From contig JAAALK010000285.1 in assembly GCA_019279435.1 (NCBI GenBank), positions 64,838,865 to 64,902,864 on the forward strand: DNA of 64,000 nucleotides. Reading direction: 5' to 3'. Origin of the DNA: Zizania palustris. Lineage: Eukaryota > Streptophyta > Magnoliopsida > Poales > Poaceae. Both the position numbers and the translations under genes were made by a program. This document shows, in pieces, positions 43,636 to 55,745 of this stretch. The notes under the pieces are model-generated. The model was given only the letters and a program-made list of their open reading frames with translations. It was not told where the DNA came from and did no database searches. How positions within the stretch are numbered: the first letter of the stretch is position 1; each line of letters starts with the position of its first letter.

Positions 43636-46600
43636 AGGATCGCCAAGGGAGGCCGGTAGTTTGCTTCAACTGCCGCAAGGAAGCGCACTATTCGCACCAG
43701 TGTCCTCACCCCAAGCAGACCCAAGGCGCAGCACCCAGCCAAGCGGTTCGTGCCCGCGTCAACCACATCAGCGCGGAGGAAGCTCAGGAGGCTCCTGAAG
43801 TCATGCTTGGTACGTTCACTATGAATTCCGTACCAGCCGTAATATTATTTGACTCTGGAGCAACACACTCCTTCATCTCGGAAGATTTTGTGAAAACAAA
43901 CAAACTGGACGTGCTCCCTCTACCCATTCCCATGGTGATTGCCACTCCTGGCAACAGGACCTTAGCCCTCTTATACAGCCCTAAGGTTCAAATCATCATC
44001 CAAGGAGTACTGTTTCGGGCCGAGCCAGTTCTCATCCAATGCACCGGACTTGACCTCATACTAGGGATGGATTGGTTGATGAAACACAAGGGAGTGATCG
44101 ACTGTGCCAACAAGTCCGTCACGGTGACCAACCCGGAAGGCGCAGCCGTCACCTTTCGGATGACCAGTCGCAAGCCACTCGGAGCATCCCTTCGCTCGAT
44201 AGCTCTTGAAGAGGTGCCTATAGTCAAGGAGTTTGCGGATGTCTTCCCTGAAGACCTACCCGGAATGCCTCCCAAGCGGGACATCGAATTCAGAATCGAA
44301 CTTGTCCCCGGGACCACTCCAATCTCCAAGCGCCCATACCGAATGGCCGCCAATGAACTAGCCGAAGTCAAGAGCAACATCGAAGACCTAGAGCAGAAAG
44401 GGTACATCCGACCGAGTACCTCACCCTGGGGTGCACCGGTAATATTTGCCATGAAGAAGGACAAGACCAAGAGGATGTGCGTGGACTATAGAGCCTTGAA
44501 TGACGTAACCATCAAGAACAAGTACCCATTTCCTCGGATCGACGACCTGTTCGATCAGCTGAAAGGATCCTCGGTGTTTTCTAAGATCGACCTCAGGTCA
44601 GGTTATCACTAGTTGAGGATTAGAGAAGAAGACATACCCAAGACTGCCTTCACCTCCCGCTATGGACTCTATGAGTACACCGTGATGTCGTTCGGACTCA
44701 CGAATGCCCCGGCCTTTTTCATGAACATGATGAACAATGTATTCATGGAGTTCTTGGACAAGTTCATCGTGGTATTCATCGACGATATCCTCGTTTACTC
44801 CAAGACCAAGGAAGAACACGAGACTCACCTCCGTCTGACCCTCGGAAAGCTAAGGGAGCAGCAATTGTACGCCAAATACAGCAAATGCGAATTTTGGTCG
44901 TCTGAGGTAAAGTTCCTCGGCCATGTTATATCTGCCGGAGGAATAGCAGTGGACCCAACCACCGTGGAAGCAGTAACCAACTGGCTGCAGCCAACAACCG
45001 TGACCGAGATCCGGTGTTTTCTCGGATTGGCCGGATACTACCGCTGGTTCATCGAGAATTTTTCCAAGATCGCCAAGCCTATGACCAGACTTCTGCAGAA
45101 GGAAGTAAAATTCGAATGGACCCCCGATTGCGAAGAAAGCTTCCAGACCCTCAAGAAGAAGCTAGTGTCAGCTCCCATTCTGACTCTGCCAGACATCCGG
45201 GAAGACTTCCACGTCTACTGTGATGCCTCTCGTCAAGGATTGGGATGCGTCTTAATGCAAGAAGGGAAAGTGATATCCTACGCCTCCCGACAGCTGAGAC
45301 CGCATGAGCTGAACTACCCAACCCACGACCTGGAATTAGCAGCCGTGGTTCATGCCTTGAAGATATGGAGACATTACCTTGTGGGGAATCGGTGTGAGGT
45401 CTTCACCGACCACAAGAGCCTCAAGTACATATTCACCCAACCAGATCTGAATCTCAGGCAAAGGAGATGGTTGGAACTGATCAAGGATTACGACTTGGGC
45501 ATCCATTATCATCCGGGCAAAGCGAATGTGGTGGCAGACGCCCTTAGTCGAAAAGGGTACTACAATGCCATCATGATTCAGGACCAAGCTCCTTTACTGT
45601 ATAAGGAGATGGAAAGGTTAAACCTAGGGATCACCACTCGAGCGTATCTCGCTGCCTTGGAGTCTCGGCCTGTCTTAATAGACTAGATCCGAGAGAAGCA
45701 GAAGGAAGATCCGGACATCCTGGAGATCCAGCAGAACATGAGGAAGGGTAAAGCCCCCGGATTTTCCGAAGACGAGCATGGTACCATCTGGTTCGGAAAC
45801 CGAGTATGCGTACCCAACCTACCTGAGTTGAAGACCCTCATCCTTCAAGAAGCCCATGATACATTATACTCCATCCATCCCGGGAGTACGAAGATGTATC
45901 AAGACCTAAAGGAAAAATATTGGTGGGTCAGCATGAAGAGAGAAATAGCTGAGTATGTGGCTAAGTGCGACACATGCCGGCGAGTCAAGGCAGAGCATCA
46001 GAGGCCTGCCGGACTTCTTCAACCTCTCAAGGTCCCTGAATGGAAGTGGGAAGAGATAGGAATGGACTTCATCACGGGACTACCCAGGACCCAAGCTGGT
46101 CATGATTCTATCTGGGTGATCGTCGACCGACTCACCAAGGTAGCTCACTTCGTTCCGGTCAAGACAACTTACACCGTCGCCAAGTTGGCTGAGTTGTATA
46201 TGACCCGGATCGTGTGCCTTCATGGAGTTCCTAAGAAGATTGTATCTGACTGCGGGAGTCAGTTTACCTCCAAGTTTTGGAAGAACCTTCAAGAGGAACT
46301 CGGCACCCGGCTGAACTTTAGCACCGCCTATCATCCACAGACCGACGGTCAAACCGAAAGGGTCAACCAGATATTGGAGGATATGCTTAGACCTTGTGCT
46401 CTAGACTTTGGCGGAATGTGGGACAAGAACTTACCGTATGCAGAGTTCTCCTACAACAACAGCTATCAAGCCAGCCTGCAAATGTCCCCGTTCGAAGCAC
46501 TCTATGGACGTAAGTGCCGAACGCCGTTACTCTGGGATCAAACCGGAGAGTCACAACTGTTTGGGACTGATTTATTACGAGAAGCTGAAGAGAAGGTTAA

Positions 46601-47102
46601 GATCATAAGAGACCGATTGAAGGCAGCCCAATCCAGGCAAAAGAGCTATGCCGACAACCGTCGAAGAGACCTAGCGTTTGAGGAGGGCGATTATGTCTAC
46701 CTCCGAGTCACTCCCCTCCGTGGCACTCAAAGGTTCAACATGAAAGGCAAACTAGCACCCCGCTACGTCGGACCTTTCCAGATCCTCCGACGACAGGGAG
46801 AAGTGGCATATCAACTCGAACTGCCCCCATCCTTGGCAGGCGTTCACGATGTGTTCCATGTCTCTCAACTGAAGAAGTGCCTCCGTGTACCCACCGAGCA
46901 AGCCGACCTTCAGCAGCTTAATGTCCAAGAAGACTTGACCTACATAGAGAAACCCGTCAAGATCTTGGAAACCAAGGAGAGAGTAACCAGGAGTCGCGTT
47001 GTTCGCTTCTGCAAAGTCCAATGGAACAACCATCCCGCCGAAGAAGCCACTTGGGAAAAGGAAGACGAACTGAAAGACCAATATCCCGAATTATTCGAGT
47101 AA
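43560..47102 (+). pseudogene. pol of RIRE3-like element: protease, RT, RNase H, integrase, chromodomain-like tail
   Basis: One frame throughout. Zinc knuckle CFNCRKEAHYSHQC at 43662. Protease LFDSGATHSFIS (Asp codon 43851). RT from about 44330 with MCVDYRALND, TAG at 44610-44612 after SGYH, then YTVMSFGLTNAPAFF and FIDDILVYSK near 44775. RNase H begins YCDASRQGLGCVLMQ near 45215. TAG at 45684-45686. Integrase 45738-47102 with zinc residues HDTLYSIHPG and CDTC, core GMDFITGLP, VSDCGSQFTS, QTDGQTERVNQ. The chromodomain-like end VQWNNHPAEEATWE supports a chromovirus. Apart from the two TAG codons the frame is intact. Confidence 0.93.
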
Positions 47103-47130
47103 CGTTCCAATCTCGAGGATGAGATTCTTG

Positions 47131-47145
47131 TAAGGGGGATAGGTT
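47131..47145 (+). promoter_or_regulatory. polypurine tract of RIRE3-like element
   Basis: TAAGGGGGATAGGTT immediately before the 3' LTR start TGTGACACC at 47146. Confidence 0.85.
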
Positions 47146-50100
47146 TGTGACACCCCAAATTTTCAAAACAATAAAAACATTATTAAATTCAATTTCTTGG
47201 AATTTATATTTCTGAAAATACTTTTAATACTCTTTTATACCCTTTTGAACTACAACATAGAGTAGATGGCCAAACCAGGAGCTGAAAATTTTTGTATAGA
47301 CTCCCAAGGCCAAGAAATGTTTTTGAGAATTTTTACAAATTTTTACCCACTTTGGAAATGCCCCAAAAGATTTAAACCATTTTCTGCAATTATTTTAATC
47401 AGAAAACCTTGGAAAACAGTAATGGGCTCCCCTCCCTCCATTCTCCCTCTCCCGACCGGCCCAGCCCACTCCACCCACGCGCCCAGACTGACAACCGGAC
47501 CCCACCTATCAGCGACCACTCCTCTCTTCGCGCGCGCGCCCGACGCCTCGAACCCGCCTGTCAGTCCCCTCTCTCACGCGCTCGCACCCGCTGACCACCT
47601 TGGCCCACCTGTCGGACCCGTCTTCCCCGTGGGATCCGCCCCCAAATCCCCCCCGCCGGCCGAAACCCTAGCCCTCCTCGGATTCGCTCTCGCCGGCCCC
47701 CTCACCCTAATTAATCGACGGCATTGATTTCCCCGCGCTCCCCCGACCGTTTCCCCCTTTATTTCACCGCGTCATCGCCCCCGGATTGGCGCTCGCATGC
47801 ACGGCAGGAGCTCGCCGGCGTTGAAGAGAGCTTTTACTCCCGGCCTCCCTCGATTACGCCCCCTCTGCCCCCGTCGATGACCCTATATAAACCCCCTGGC
47901 CGTCCGCGTTATGCCCCTACGCCCAATCGCTGAGAGAACCAACAGAGCCCTTGCATTTCCCATTTTTGCGCACCACCGTCGCCCTCGCCCCAGCCGTCGC
48001 TCGCCGTCGCTCGCCGTCGCCGGAGTCCCCCTCCCTCCTCGCCGACCGCACCACTGCGACCGTACGGACCTCACCGACCTCGGCCACCACTTCGTCGACG
48101 ACGAACCTCGCCGGATCGCCGTCCCCGCTGAGGAACCGAGAACCTTCGCCGCCACCGCTCGTCGCCGGCCTCACCCCGTCGACCCCGGACCACCGCAAGG
48201 GTACCCTTTTGTTCCCCTCGGTACCCCCTTTCCGTTTTTAGTCCTAGCTAGACTAGATAACCCTCGACCTCACCGGAATCGCTCGCCGTCGCATCGCCGG
48301 AGTCGGGGAAGAAGGGGTACTTTACCCCCCCGACACGCACTGTGCCGGATTCAATCCTGGCCGTGCGATCCAGATCCAACGCTTGGGATTAAATCATCTG
48401 TTCGGTTTAATCCGGGCCGTCGGATCTGAGTAAAGTGGTACGGTGCGATCTCACGCGTTCGTTTTCATTTAAAACCGGCGTGCGATTTCGTGCGTCCACG
48501 TGGTACCCCTTCGAACGTTTTAATCCTGGCCGTCCACGCCAACTTACGCGCCCCGCCTCGCCCTCGCGCGTCGGATCTGGATCCGACGGTCCAGATCGAC
48601 CCGGCGCACGCGCACAGTGCGCGGGTTCACCGTGAGCCTGGCTCACCGTGGACCCGAGGGATTTAAAATTTGAAAATAAATTCCAGAAAAGGTTTAAAAC
48701 TTGTAAAATTCATATCTGGCGCATTTGAACTCTAAAAATTGCCATTCCAATTTCAGAAAATTCATAATATTATTCTCTACATGTTTATACAATAAAAACA
48801 GTAGGTTTACATTGGACATTTCATGTTTATTTAAATAGATGTTTAAATACCCTTAGGTTAAAAATGTAAATTTAATTATTTAAATTTCATTAGAGTTTGT
48901 ATTTATTTATTTCATGATGATATGAACAGATCACTAAGTTTTCTATGAAGCTTTCATTTTAAATCTATTAGAGAACTTAAAAATGATAATAACCCCTTTT
49001 AAAACCCCTTTTTAAAAGAGGACTACTTTTTAAATTCCTTTAAAATTTAATTATGAGATAAACCACAGGACCTTAACAATTGAAATCATTTTATTTTTAA
49101 TCAAACCAACTGTAACTTATGTGCTTATAATGTGATGTTATATTGTTTGATTGAATCTGTTCTTTTTATTTTACCTTATTATATTAAAAAGACTACGACG
49201 TCGCCGAGGAGCCGGAGTACTTCCCCGAAGTCCCTCCCTCTCCCTTTGCTGAACAAGGCAAGTCACCAAACCAATCTTTTGAGCATATTGAACCCATGTT
49301 TGATTAAACTATCGCTAAAACACATAGGTTATATGTGCATTAGTCAAATGAACCCTTACATTATATTTATTTAGGATCCCCGACCTTGATGTGCAACCCA
49401 AGCCATGCTATCTCTCCTAACCTCCTTGTCACCATATGATCAATGATATTAGCTAGTGTCCAATGTATTGACATGATCGCTATAGGATAAAAATGAGTCG
49501 TAGCAAAATGGTTCTATTATATGATCCCCGTTACTTCTTATCCTTGGAAATTCTGTTGGTGATGAGTTATGGTTGTGAGTGTATGCATGGTGGGTTCCGG
49601 GTGCAAGCTAGGGCATTGGTCGGTAGCACCCGGGGCACTATAAGGACCGATCTGAGGGATCCGTTGCAATACACTTACGTACTAACCACAAGTCTAGGGG
49701 GTAAGTCCTAACTAAGGTATGGGTTGTTCCAAACCGAGGCCACCATTTGGAGATGGGTCAAGTTGCACCTGCGGGTGACTTGTACCAATGTGGCGCAAAA
49801 GGGGGTGCGACGTTAGCCGGGATGCGGCCCGGCGCGCCGGCGAAACCTAGAGCGGGTGGTTATCGCTTGGAACCTCTCATATTGAGGTTTTGGCACGAGT
49901 TCCCGTGGTATGGGTCATCTCGTTTGGGATGAGTGCGTGCCTTGTGGGTACAGTAGTACATCTCTGATCAGAGTCTTAAATCTTTTCGAAAAGCCGAGCC
50001 CACGGTCAAGGGCGGGTTGCGTGACATCCCCCAGTTAGTTTACTTTAAGTATGTATGTGCATGATGGATTGACATGTAAGGACTGTTGTGCGAGGAGGTA

Positions 50101-50560
50101 AAACGTACTCCTCGAGTTAGTTGTGTTGTTGATGTTCTTGTTTACTTTTCCGCATGATTAAAAATGTGACTACACTAACTGCAATAACTAAAGCTGTACT
50201 TTTCCGCAATGCTAGCCATTACCTTTCCTTGTTTATTATCCTGCATTATTACTTGCATTTTGCGGTGGCTTGTTGAGTACTTTTTGTACTCATACCCGTT
50301 GGACCCCACAGAGGATGCTTACTACGAAGACGGTCTGGAGTAGCGACCCAGTCGAGAAGAAAAATCCCGGAGAAGATGTTCGTCATGCCGCTATCTAATT
50401 ATTTTTACTTATTGTTTTTATTAAAACTGTGATGTAATAAATATGGTCTGCGTACCATGAACACTGTCGTATGTATGATTGTCGCATGATGAACCTCTTG
50501 TATTATTGTTTTTCTTATGAAATACAATAATGTCTCGATTTGTTAAATCGGGGCGCTACA
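47146..50560 (+). mobile_element. 3' LTR of RIRE3-like element (3415 bp)
   Basis: TGTGACACCCC...GGGGCGCTACA, uninterrupted, partner of the split 5' LTR. TATA box at 47884-47891, exon-like island at 49191-49257. GC-rich open frames such as 47911-48429 lie in the U3/R leader; I do not call them genes. Confidence 0.95.
47884..47891 (+). promoter_or_regulatory. TATA box of 3' LTR
   Basis: TATATAAA followed by CCCCCTGG. In this position it could drive read-out transcription to the right of the element. Confidence 0.65.
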
Positions 50561-50565
50561 ATAAC

Positions 50566-50886
50566 TGCCAGCAAGGACAGAAGACTTATCTTCTTTCTAA
50601 TTAGTTTAGTATTTTACCATTTTAGCCCTATTAGGGGTACCGAAATAGTTTCTACTATGTCGGTTGTAACTGAGGGGTAAAAAGGTCTTTTCCTTAAGAT
50701 TTTTACCTATAAATACCCCCTTCTCACCCTATAATAGGCATCGAATATTCAGATATTCAATACACAACTTCGAACTACTTCGAGCTATTATCCTATTCGG
50801 AGGCTTGAGATAGTTCGCTTCACAAACTCTTTGTTTGTTAGTTCTTAATCTTAGAGAACCTGTTAGCATAATCTTTTATGCCAACA
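50566..50886 (+). mobile_element. Tat 3' LTR, right part
   Basis: Continues the LTR interrupted at 34744 and ends ATGCCAACA. The final ~160 bases match the 5' remnant 18837-18997. TATA candidate CCTATAAATA at 50706-50715. The next base starts SIRE-like coding sequence on minus. Confidence 0.82.
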
Positions 50887-52510
50887 CATGGCATTGATCC
50901 AACTAGAATCAGATAAAGCATGACTCACATCTAATGGCTCGAAAGAAGCAACAAATGCAGAATCAATGAAGTGAGCATGAGAACATGTTACCCTTTGATC
51001 AAGCTCACCAATGATCTGCTCGGGAGGATGCATCCTTTGAATGTGATGAGGAGCCTCGCGGCGGGATGTAGTCTCCCCCTCAACTTGTGCCGGTGAATGG
51101 TCGAAGATGACCGATGTCGAGGTTGTAGCTTCGGGGCCTCTTGCCGAAGTGATTGAAGCGGGGTTGGCTTCGGGGGTCGATATCAAGGGTAGTAGGGGAT
51201 CATCCTCGAAATCGTGAGGATCTTTGTCTTCAAAGATGGCTTGCTCCATATCGTGTTCATTTTCCTGTTCAAAATAAGAGCTAACATAGGAGGTTGATTC
51301 ATGAAAAGTCACATCACATGACTCAATGACAGTGTTAGTTTCTAAATTAAAAACACGAAGAACGTGACTCGAATTTATCCAAGTTACCACATTTCAGGAT
51401 AAAGCACCGACATCCAAATACTCGAAGATGAGTAACTTTTGGTTGTCTCCCAAAACACAGCTCGTATGAAGTCAAGTTCAAAATTGAGCGTATAAAAATT
51501 TGGTTTGAGATGTAGCAAGCAGTGTTCATGGCCTCAGCCCAAAACTTTCTAGGAGTCCTGTGCTCATTGAGCATCGTCCTAGCCATCTCAACCAAAGTGT
51601 GGTTCTTTCTCTCAACAACACCGTTCTGTTGAGGAACCCGTAGAGCAGAGAATTGATGTTCTATGCCATGCTCCATGCAAAAGTCAACAAAGAGACCATT
51701 TTTGAACTCAATGCTATTATCACTTCGAATGAATTTCAATGCACCTAGGAATTCAGTAAAAAGTCTCAAAACCAAGCTCTGAAAGTGTGAAAACACTTTA
51801 TCATTGCTGGCTAGAAATAAGACCCAAGAGTAACGAGAGAAGTCATCGACAATGAAAAGAACATACCATTTGCCGCCTAAAGAACTAACCCGGAAAGGAC
51901 CTACGGTGTCCATATGAAGAAGCTCTCTGGGTTGTTTAGTGATCACCATAGTTACTGGTGAGTGTGAGGTGGCAATCATTTTCCCATGTTGAAAAGGAGC
52001 GCAAACTAAATTCTTCTCAAATTTGAGCTTCAGCAATCCTCAGATCAAACCTAGGGCACTCAAACGAGTGGGCAACTCAAAGCTCATATGCCCTAGTCTC
52101 CTATGTCACTTCCAAAGCTCAGAAGTCGAATGGGCTACTAAGCAGTGAGAAGAACTAGAAGACTCAGAAAAATCTGCTCCAAAAACTCTCCCAACTCTAA
52201 AGATCTTATAAACCTAAACGCCATCAGAATTGAGTACTTGCGAAGTATCGTGATGAAATCGCACTTCGAAGCCCTTATCAAGCAACTGGGATACAAAAAG
52301 AAAATTGTATCCCAAGTTTTCAACCAAAGCAACATATTTGAGAGTGAAATTCGAGTTGATTCTTACCACACATTTATCTTTCACTCTACTTCTTCGGTTG
52401 TTGCCGAAAGTGATTTGTTCCTTTTGCTTGGTTGTGGTGAGGCTAGAGAACCATGATCCACGTGCCCTCCAAGCCTCGATCTGACGCCTACACAAAATGA
52501 GAAAACCTCG
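50887..52510 (-). pseudogene. SIRE-like copia pol: protease and integrase part
   Basis: On minus: a protease-side block (ITFGNNRRSRVKDKC, LKYVALVENLGYNFLFVSQ; 52495-52214), a gag-pre-integrase region with stops (52200-52040), then the integrase frame 52036-51347 with LLHMDTVGPFRVS (Asp), FIRSDNSIEFKNG (Asp) and PQQNGVVERKNHTL (Glu). The frame 51390-50863 carries the acidic linker before RT and stops at SSWINAM, exactly where the Tat LTR begins. RT and RNase H are absent from the window. Confidence 0.88.
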
Positions 52511-52596
52511 ATCGCTCAGTGCTGGGATGAGTGAAATTATGATGAGGCGTCTAGCACTAAGAGATACAAGCAGTAGGCATAGTAAAAATGGACTGT

Positions 52597-54951
52597 CTAC
52601 GCACAGGTAAAATAGAATGATGCAAAAGTGCGAGGTCTACCTACATGACGCAATCTATATGCACGACAAGGTCTCCCAATCTGTAGAGGTATAATGCTAC
52701 CTACACATGGTCTAGCACCATATGAGTCATGGTGTACACCACGAGAGACATAACCTCTCCGGAAAACACGAGGAGCCTCAAAGCCAGGACGTGAGCAAAA
52801 GTCTGGCTCATGCATACCTGGAGAATGGTAATGCATATCCTGAAAACTCAACGCCTGAGAACGTCGCTCATCCTTGATGCGACGATAGCAAAACCCAACC
52901 AAATAACCCACCCGCTGGCAGTAAGAGCAGTGAAACACTCTCCTAGGGGCACTCTCATGGATCAAAGGAATAGTTCTCACATGTTCCTTGGGTTTCTTCA
53001 GAAGGTTCTTCTTGGGAGGAATTTTCTTGGCAGGAGGAGAGGTTTTCTTTGGAGTTTGGGTAGGCTTTTTGGCTGATGGAGTGTCTAACTGGGCTCTTTC
53101 TTTCTCCAAGGTAGTGGGTGAGATAAAAATAATGTTGTTTTTATTGTCTGAAGGAGTTCTCTCAAAACTCAATCCTAGAGCTAACCCCGCCCTGTCAGCA
53201 CACATCTTGGTCTTGGCCAAGAGCAAATCCATCCTACCCTTTCCCTTAGTGCATTTGTTAACCACAGAAAGAAGGTATTCATTTTCAGTCATAAGATTTT
53301 CAGCTTGCCCTCTAGCAAAACTGAGTTGGTCCTTAAGGATGATGCAGGTGGGACAAGTAGGCTGCACATCCTTAGAACAATCAGCACTCTCCAATCTAGC
53401 CTCTAACTCCCTAACATGCTTGTCTCTCAAATTAATGCTATTAATCAATAAGGAGCAGTTTGAACAAGCATCATAGGAAATAGGTCTAGACTCCACCAGC
53501 AAAAGTTGCTTCTATGTAGTTTCAAGCTCATCAATAGTTTGAGCATGCACAGAACGCAACTGAGCAGGCTCACTCATGACGACATTGCAGGATTCACATT
53601 CAACATCACCAATTTTAGACTTAAGTATGGCATAATCAGTAGAAACAGATTCTAGCCTAGGTCTAAGGTCTTTTCTATCTCTAGCAGCCTGAACAAGTAA
53701 TCTATCCTGACCAAGAACTAGTTCATTCAATTCATATACTTTAATTGAAAGCTGGTCATTGGATAGAGGTACCTCAGATGAGTCAAGCTCATCGCTACTG
53801 TGATTGCTGTCAGCCATGAAACAAAGGCCGGTGAAATCCCTTGCCTTCTTCTCCTTCTTCTCCTCCTTCCTTGGAGACTATTCCTCCTCATCGGAGCTTG
53901 ACTCCTTAGTTGAGGAAGTGTCGATGTCGCTGAGTGCCACGACAAAAGCTCCGGAGGCGGCCTTGGCTACCCTCTTAGCCACCTTGTCGCGCTTACCCTT
54001 CACATAAGGTTTCCTCTCCTTGTGGTGTTTGGGGCACTCACTCTCATCTCTCCTCTTAAGCTTAGGACAATTGGCCTTTATGTGAGAAATGTCACTACAC
54101 TCAAAACACCCAATAAAGCCACTTCTCCTCTGATCCCGTCTGTCATTGTGAAAACGGGTGAATCTCCTAGCAATGAGAGCAAGCTCTTCATCATCCAGAG
54201 TATCCACATGCTCCTTAGCAATAGAGACCAGTGAGGACAAAGCAAAACCACCTGCAAGAACACAAGTGCCAGATGAGCTTGGTTCTGCAGTGGTGCCACG
54301 GCTAGTGCCAGAAACTAGTGCCAAAGGCTGAGTCAAAGAGTTTCTGTGCACTGCAAGAGATGCCTTGGCAATCTCTGTGTACTTCAGCTTGCTAAAGAGC
54401 TCATCACAAGTCAATGTGTCATAACCTATGGACTCCTTAATGCTGAATATCTTTACTTCCCATATGCTACGATCGAGAGCATAGAGACGCTTGATAGCCC
54501 TGCCATGATCATTGTAAGAAAGCGTCCCATTAGACCACAAGTTACACACTATTGCATCAAAACGAGAAAACATAGCATCTATAGATTCACCAGGCGCTTG
54601 CACAAATACCTGATACTGTTGATTGTATGTGCTTTGGCGCCTAGACTTGATCTGTGTAGATCCCTCATGAAAAATAGTGAGTGTAGTCCAAATCTCCCTA
54701 ATTGTCCTTAGGTGCTGAACCCTATCAAACTCACTCCTACTCAAACCAATGAATAGTATATTTCTAGTTTTGGAGTTAGAATTATACTGATCTTTTTCTG
54801 TTTGAGTGGTGCGTGTTTTAGGCATGGAGTATTGTGAGTCCACAATCTCCCAAATTGCATTTTCTTGGCTTAGCAAGTAATCCTCCATGCGCACCTTCCA
54901 ATAAGCAAAGTTAGTCTCATCGAACAGAGGTATTTTGCTAACTCTGTCCAT
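52597..54951 (-). pseudogene. SIRE-like copia gag
   Basis: The start is ATG at 54951 on minus (MDRVSKIPLFDETNFAYW), a UBN2-type gag N-terminus. The first open frame (357 aa, 54951-53878) contains the zinc knuckle CFECSDISHIKANC and an acidic Ser-rich end. It continues after a TAG in 53817-53512 and 53502-52597, which hold coiled-coil-like sequence, a Lys/Pro-rich stretch, and a second knuckle-like CSYCQRVGYLVGFCY. The ATG directly abuts a gypsy RT fragment instead of its own leader and LTR. Confidence 0.85.
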
Positions 54952-55745
54952 GTAGTAAAGTAGTAAGAGGCTTAGTTAGTATGCCATAGTTGTGAATAAA
55001 TTTTCTATAGTATCCTGTGGGTCCCAGAAATACCCTTAATTCTATTAGTGAACTAGGAACTGGCTAGTTCTGCATTACTAGAATTTTGTTTGGATTAGTT
55101 GCCACACCTTGATTAGATATAATATGTCACATGTACTCAATTTGAGATAAAGCAAAAGAGCACTTGCTCCTTTTAGCATATAGATGGTTGTCTCTCAAAA
55201 TAGCCAATACCATATTGAGATGTTGAACATGTTCAAATAATGATTTACTATAGACCAAAATATCATCCATGAATACCAAAACAAATTTCCTCATGTGTGG
55301 AGCAAAAATAGAGTTCATGAGACACTAAAAGGTGGTTGGGGCATTAGTAAGCCCAAAGGGCATGACTCTAAACTAGATATGACCATGATGTGTCTTAAAT
55401 GCAGTTTTCTCCTCATCCACTTCCCTCATCCAGAATTGGTGATACCTACTCCTTAAATCTAATTTAGAAAAGTGAGTGGAACCACCTAATTTATCCAGCA
55501 ATTCATCAATGATAGGCATGGGAAACTTGTTTTTTTATAGTTACATCATTGAGTTTTCTGTAATCAACACATAACCTCCAAGTATTATCCTTCTTTTTAA
55601 CCAACAACACAGGAGAAGCAAAAGGACTAAAACTGGGTGTAATAAAACCAGTAGACAACATATCAGTCACTTGTTTCTCAATCTCATCTTTTTGGGGAGG
55701 GGAATACCTGTATGGCCTACAATTTAAGGGAATTGTGCCAGATAC
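54951..55745 (-). pseudogene. duplicated gypsy RT fragment
   Basis: Near-copy of 15227-16021 (same RT reading, LVFMDDILVYSK at 55318-55127), followed like the original by GATAC and a SIRE-like LTR. It lies where the primer site and leader of the SIRE-like element should be. The 5'-most ~200 bases differ from the original at roughly one base in fifteen. Confidence 0.9.

Larger units (their letters stand above)
34745..50565 (+). mobile_element. full-length RIRE3-like (Tekay-type chromovirus) Ty3/gypsy element, TSD ATAAC
   Basis: TSD ATAAC is at 34745-34749 and 50561-50565. The 5' LTR is 34750-34873 plus 38267-41559 (split by a solo LTR). The primer site is at 41563, an upstream ORF0 at 41660-42442, gag-pol at 42636-47102, the polypurine tract at 47131-47145, and the 3' LTR at 47146-50560. 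The two LTRs are about 3417 and 3415 bp. Over the 530-base GC-rich part I count about 13 differences, and much of the AT-rich half is near-identical, so the insertion is fairly young. Coding regions nevertheless contain three stops and at least three frameshifts. Confidence 0.93.
18787..50886 (+). mobile_element. Tat-lineage Ty3/gypsy element with antisense gene, interrupted twice
   Basis: Components on plus: truncated 5' LTR (to 18997), primer site, gag, protease, RT, RNase H plus a second RNase H, integrase (to 24524), and a 3' region with tandem repeats. On minus there is an antisense gene from 34117 down to about 25450. The 3' LTR is 34577-34744 plus 50561-50886. The second RNase H and the DGGSSADILF protease are typical of the Tat lineage (Grande, RIRE2, Retand type). 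Two younger elements interrupt it, at 26300-31071 and 34745-50565. Confidence 0.82.
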
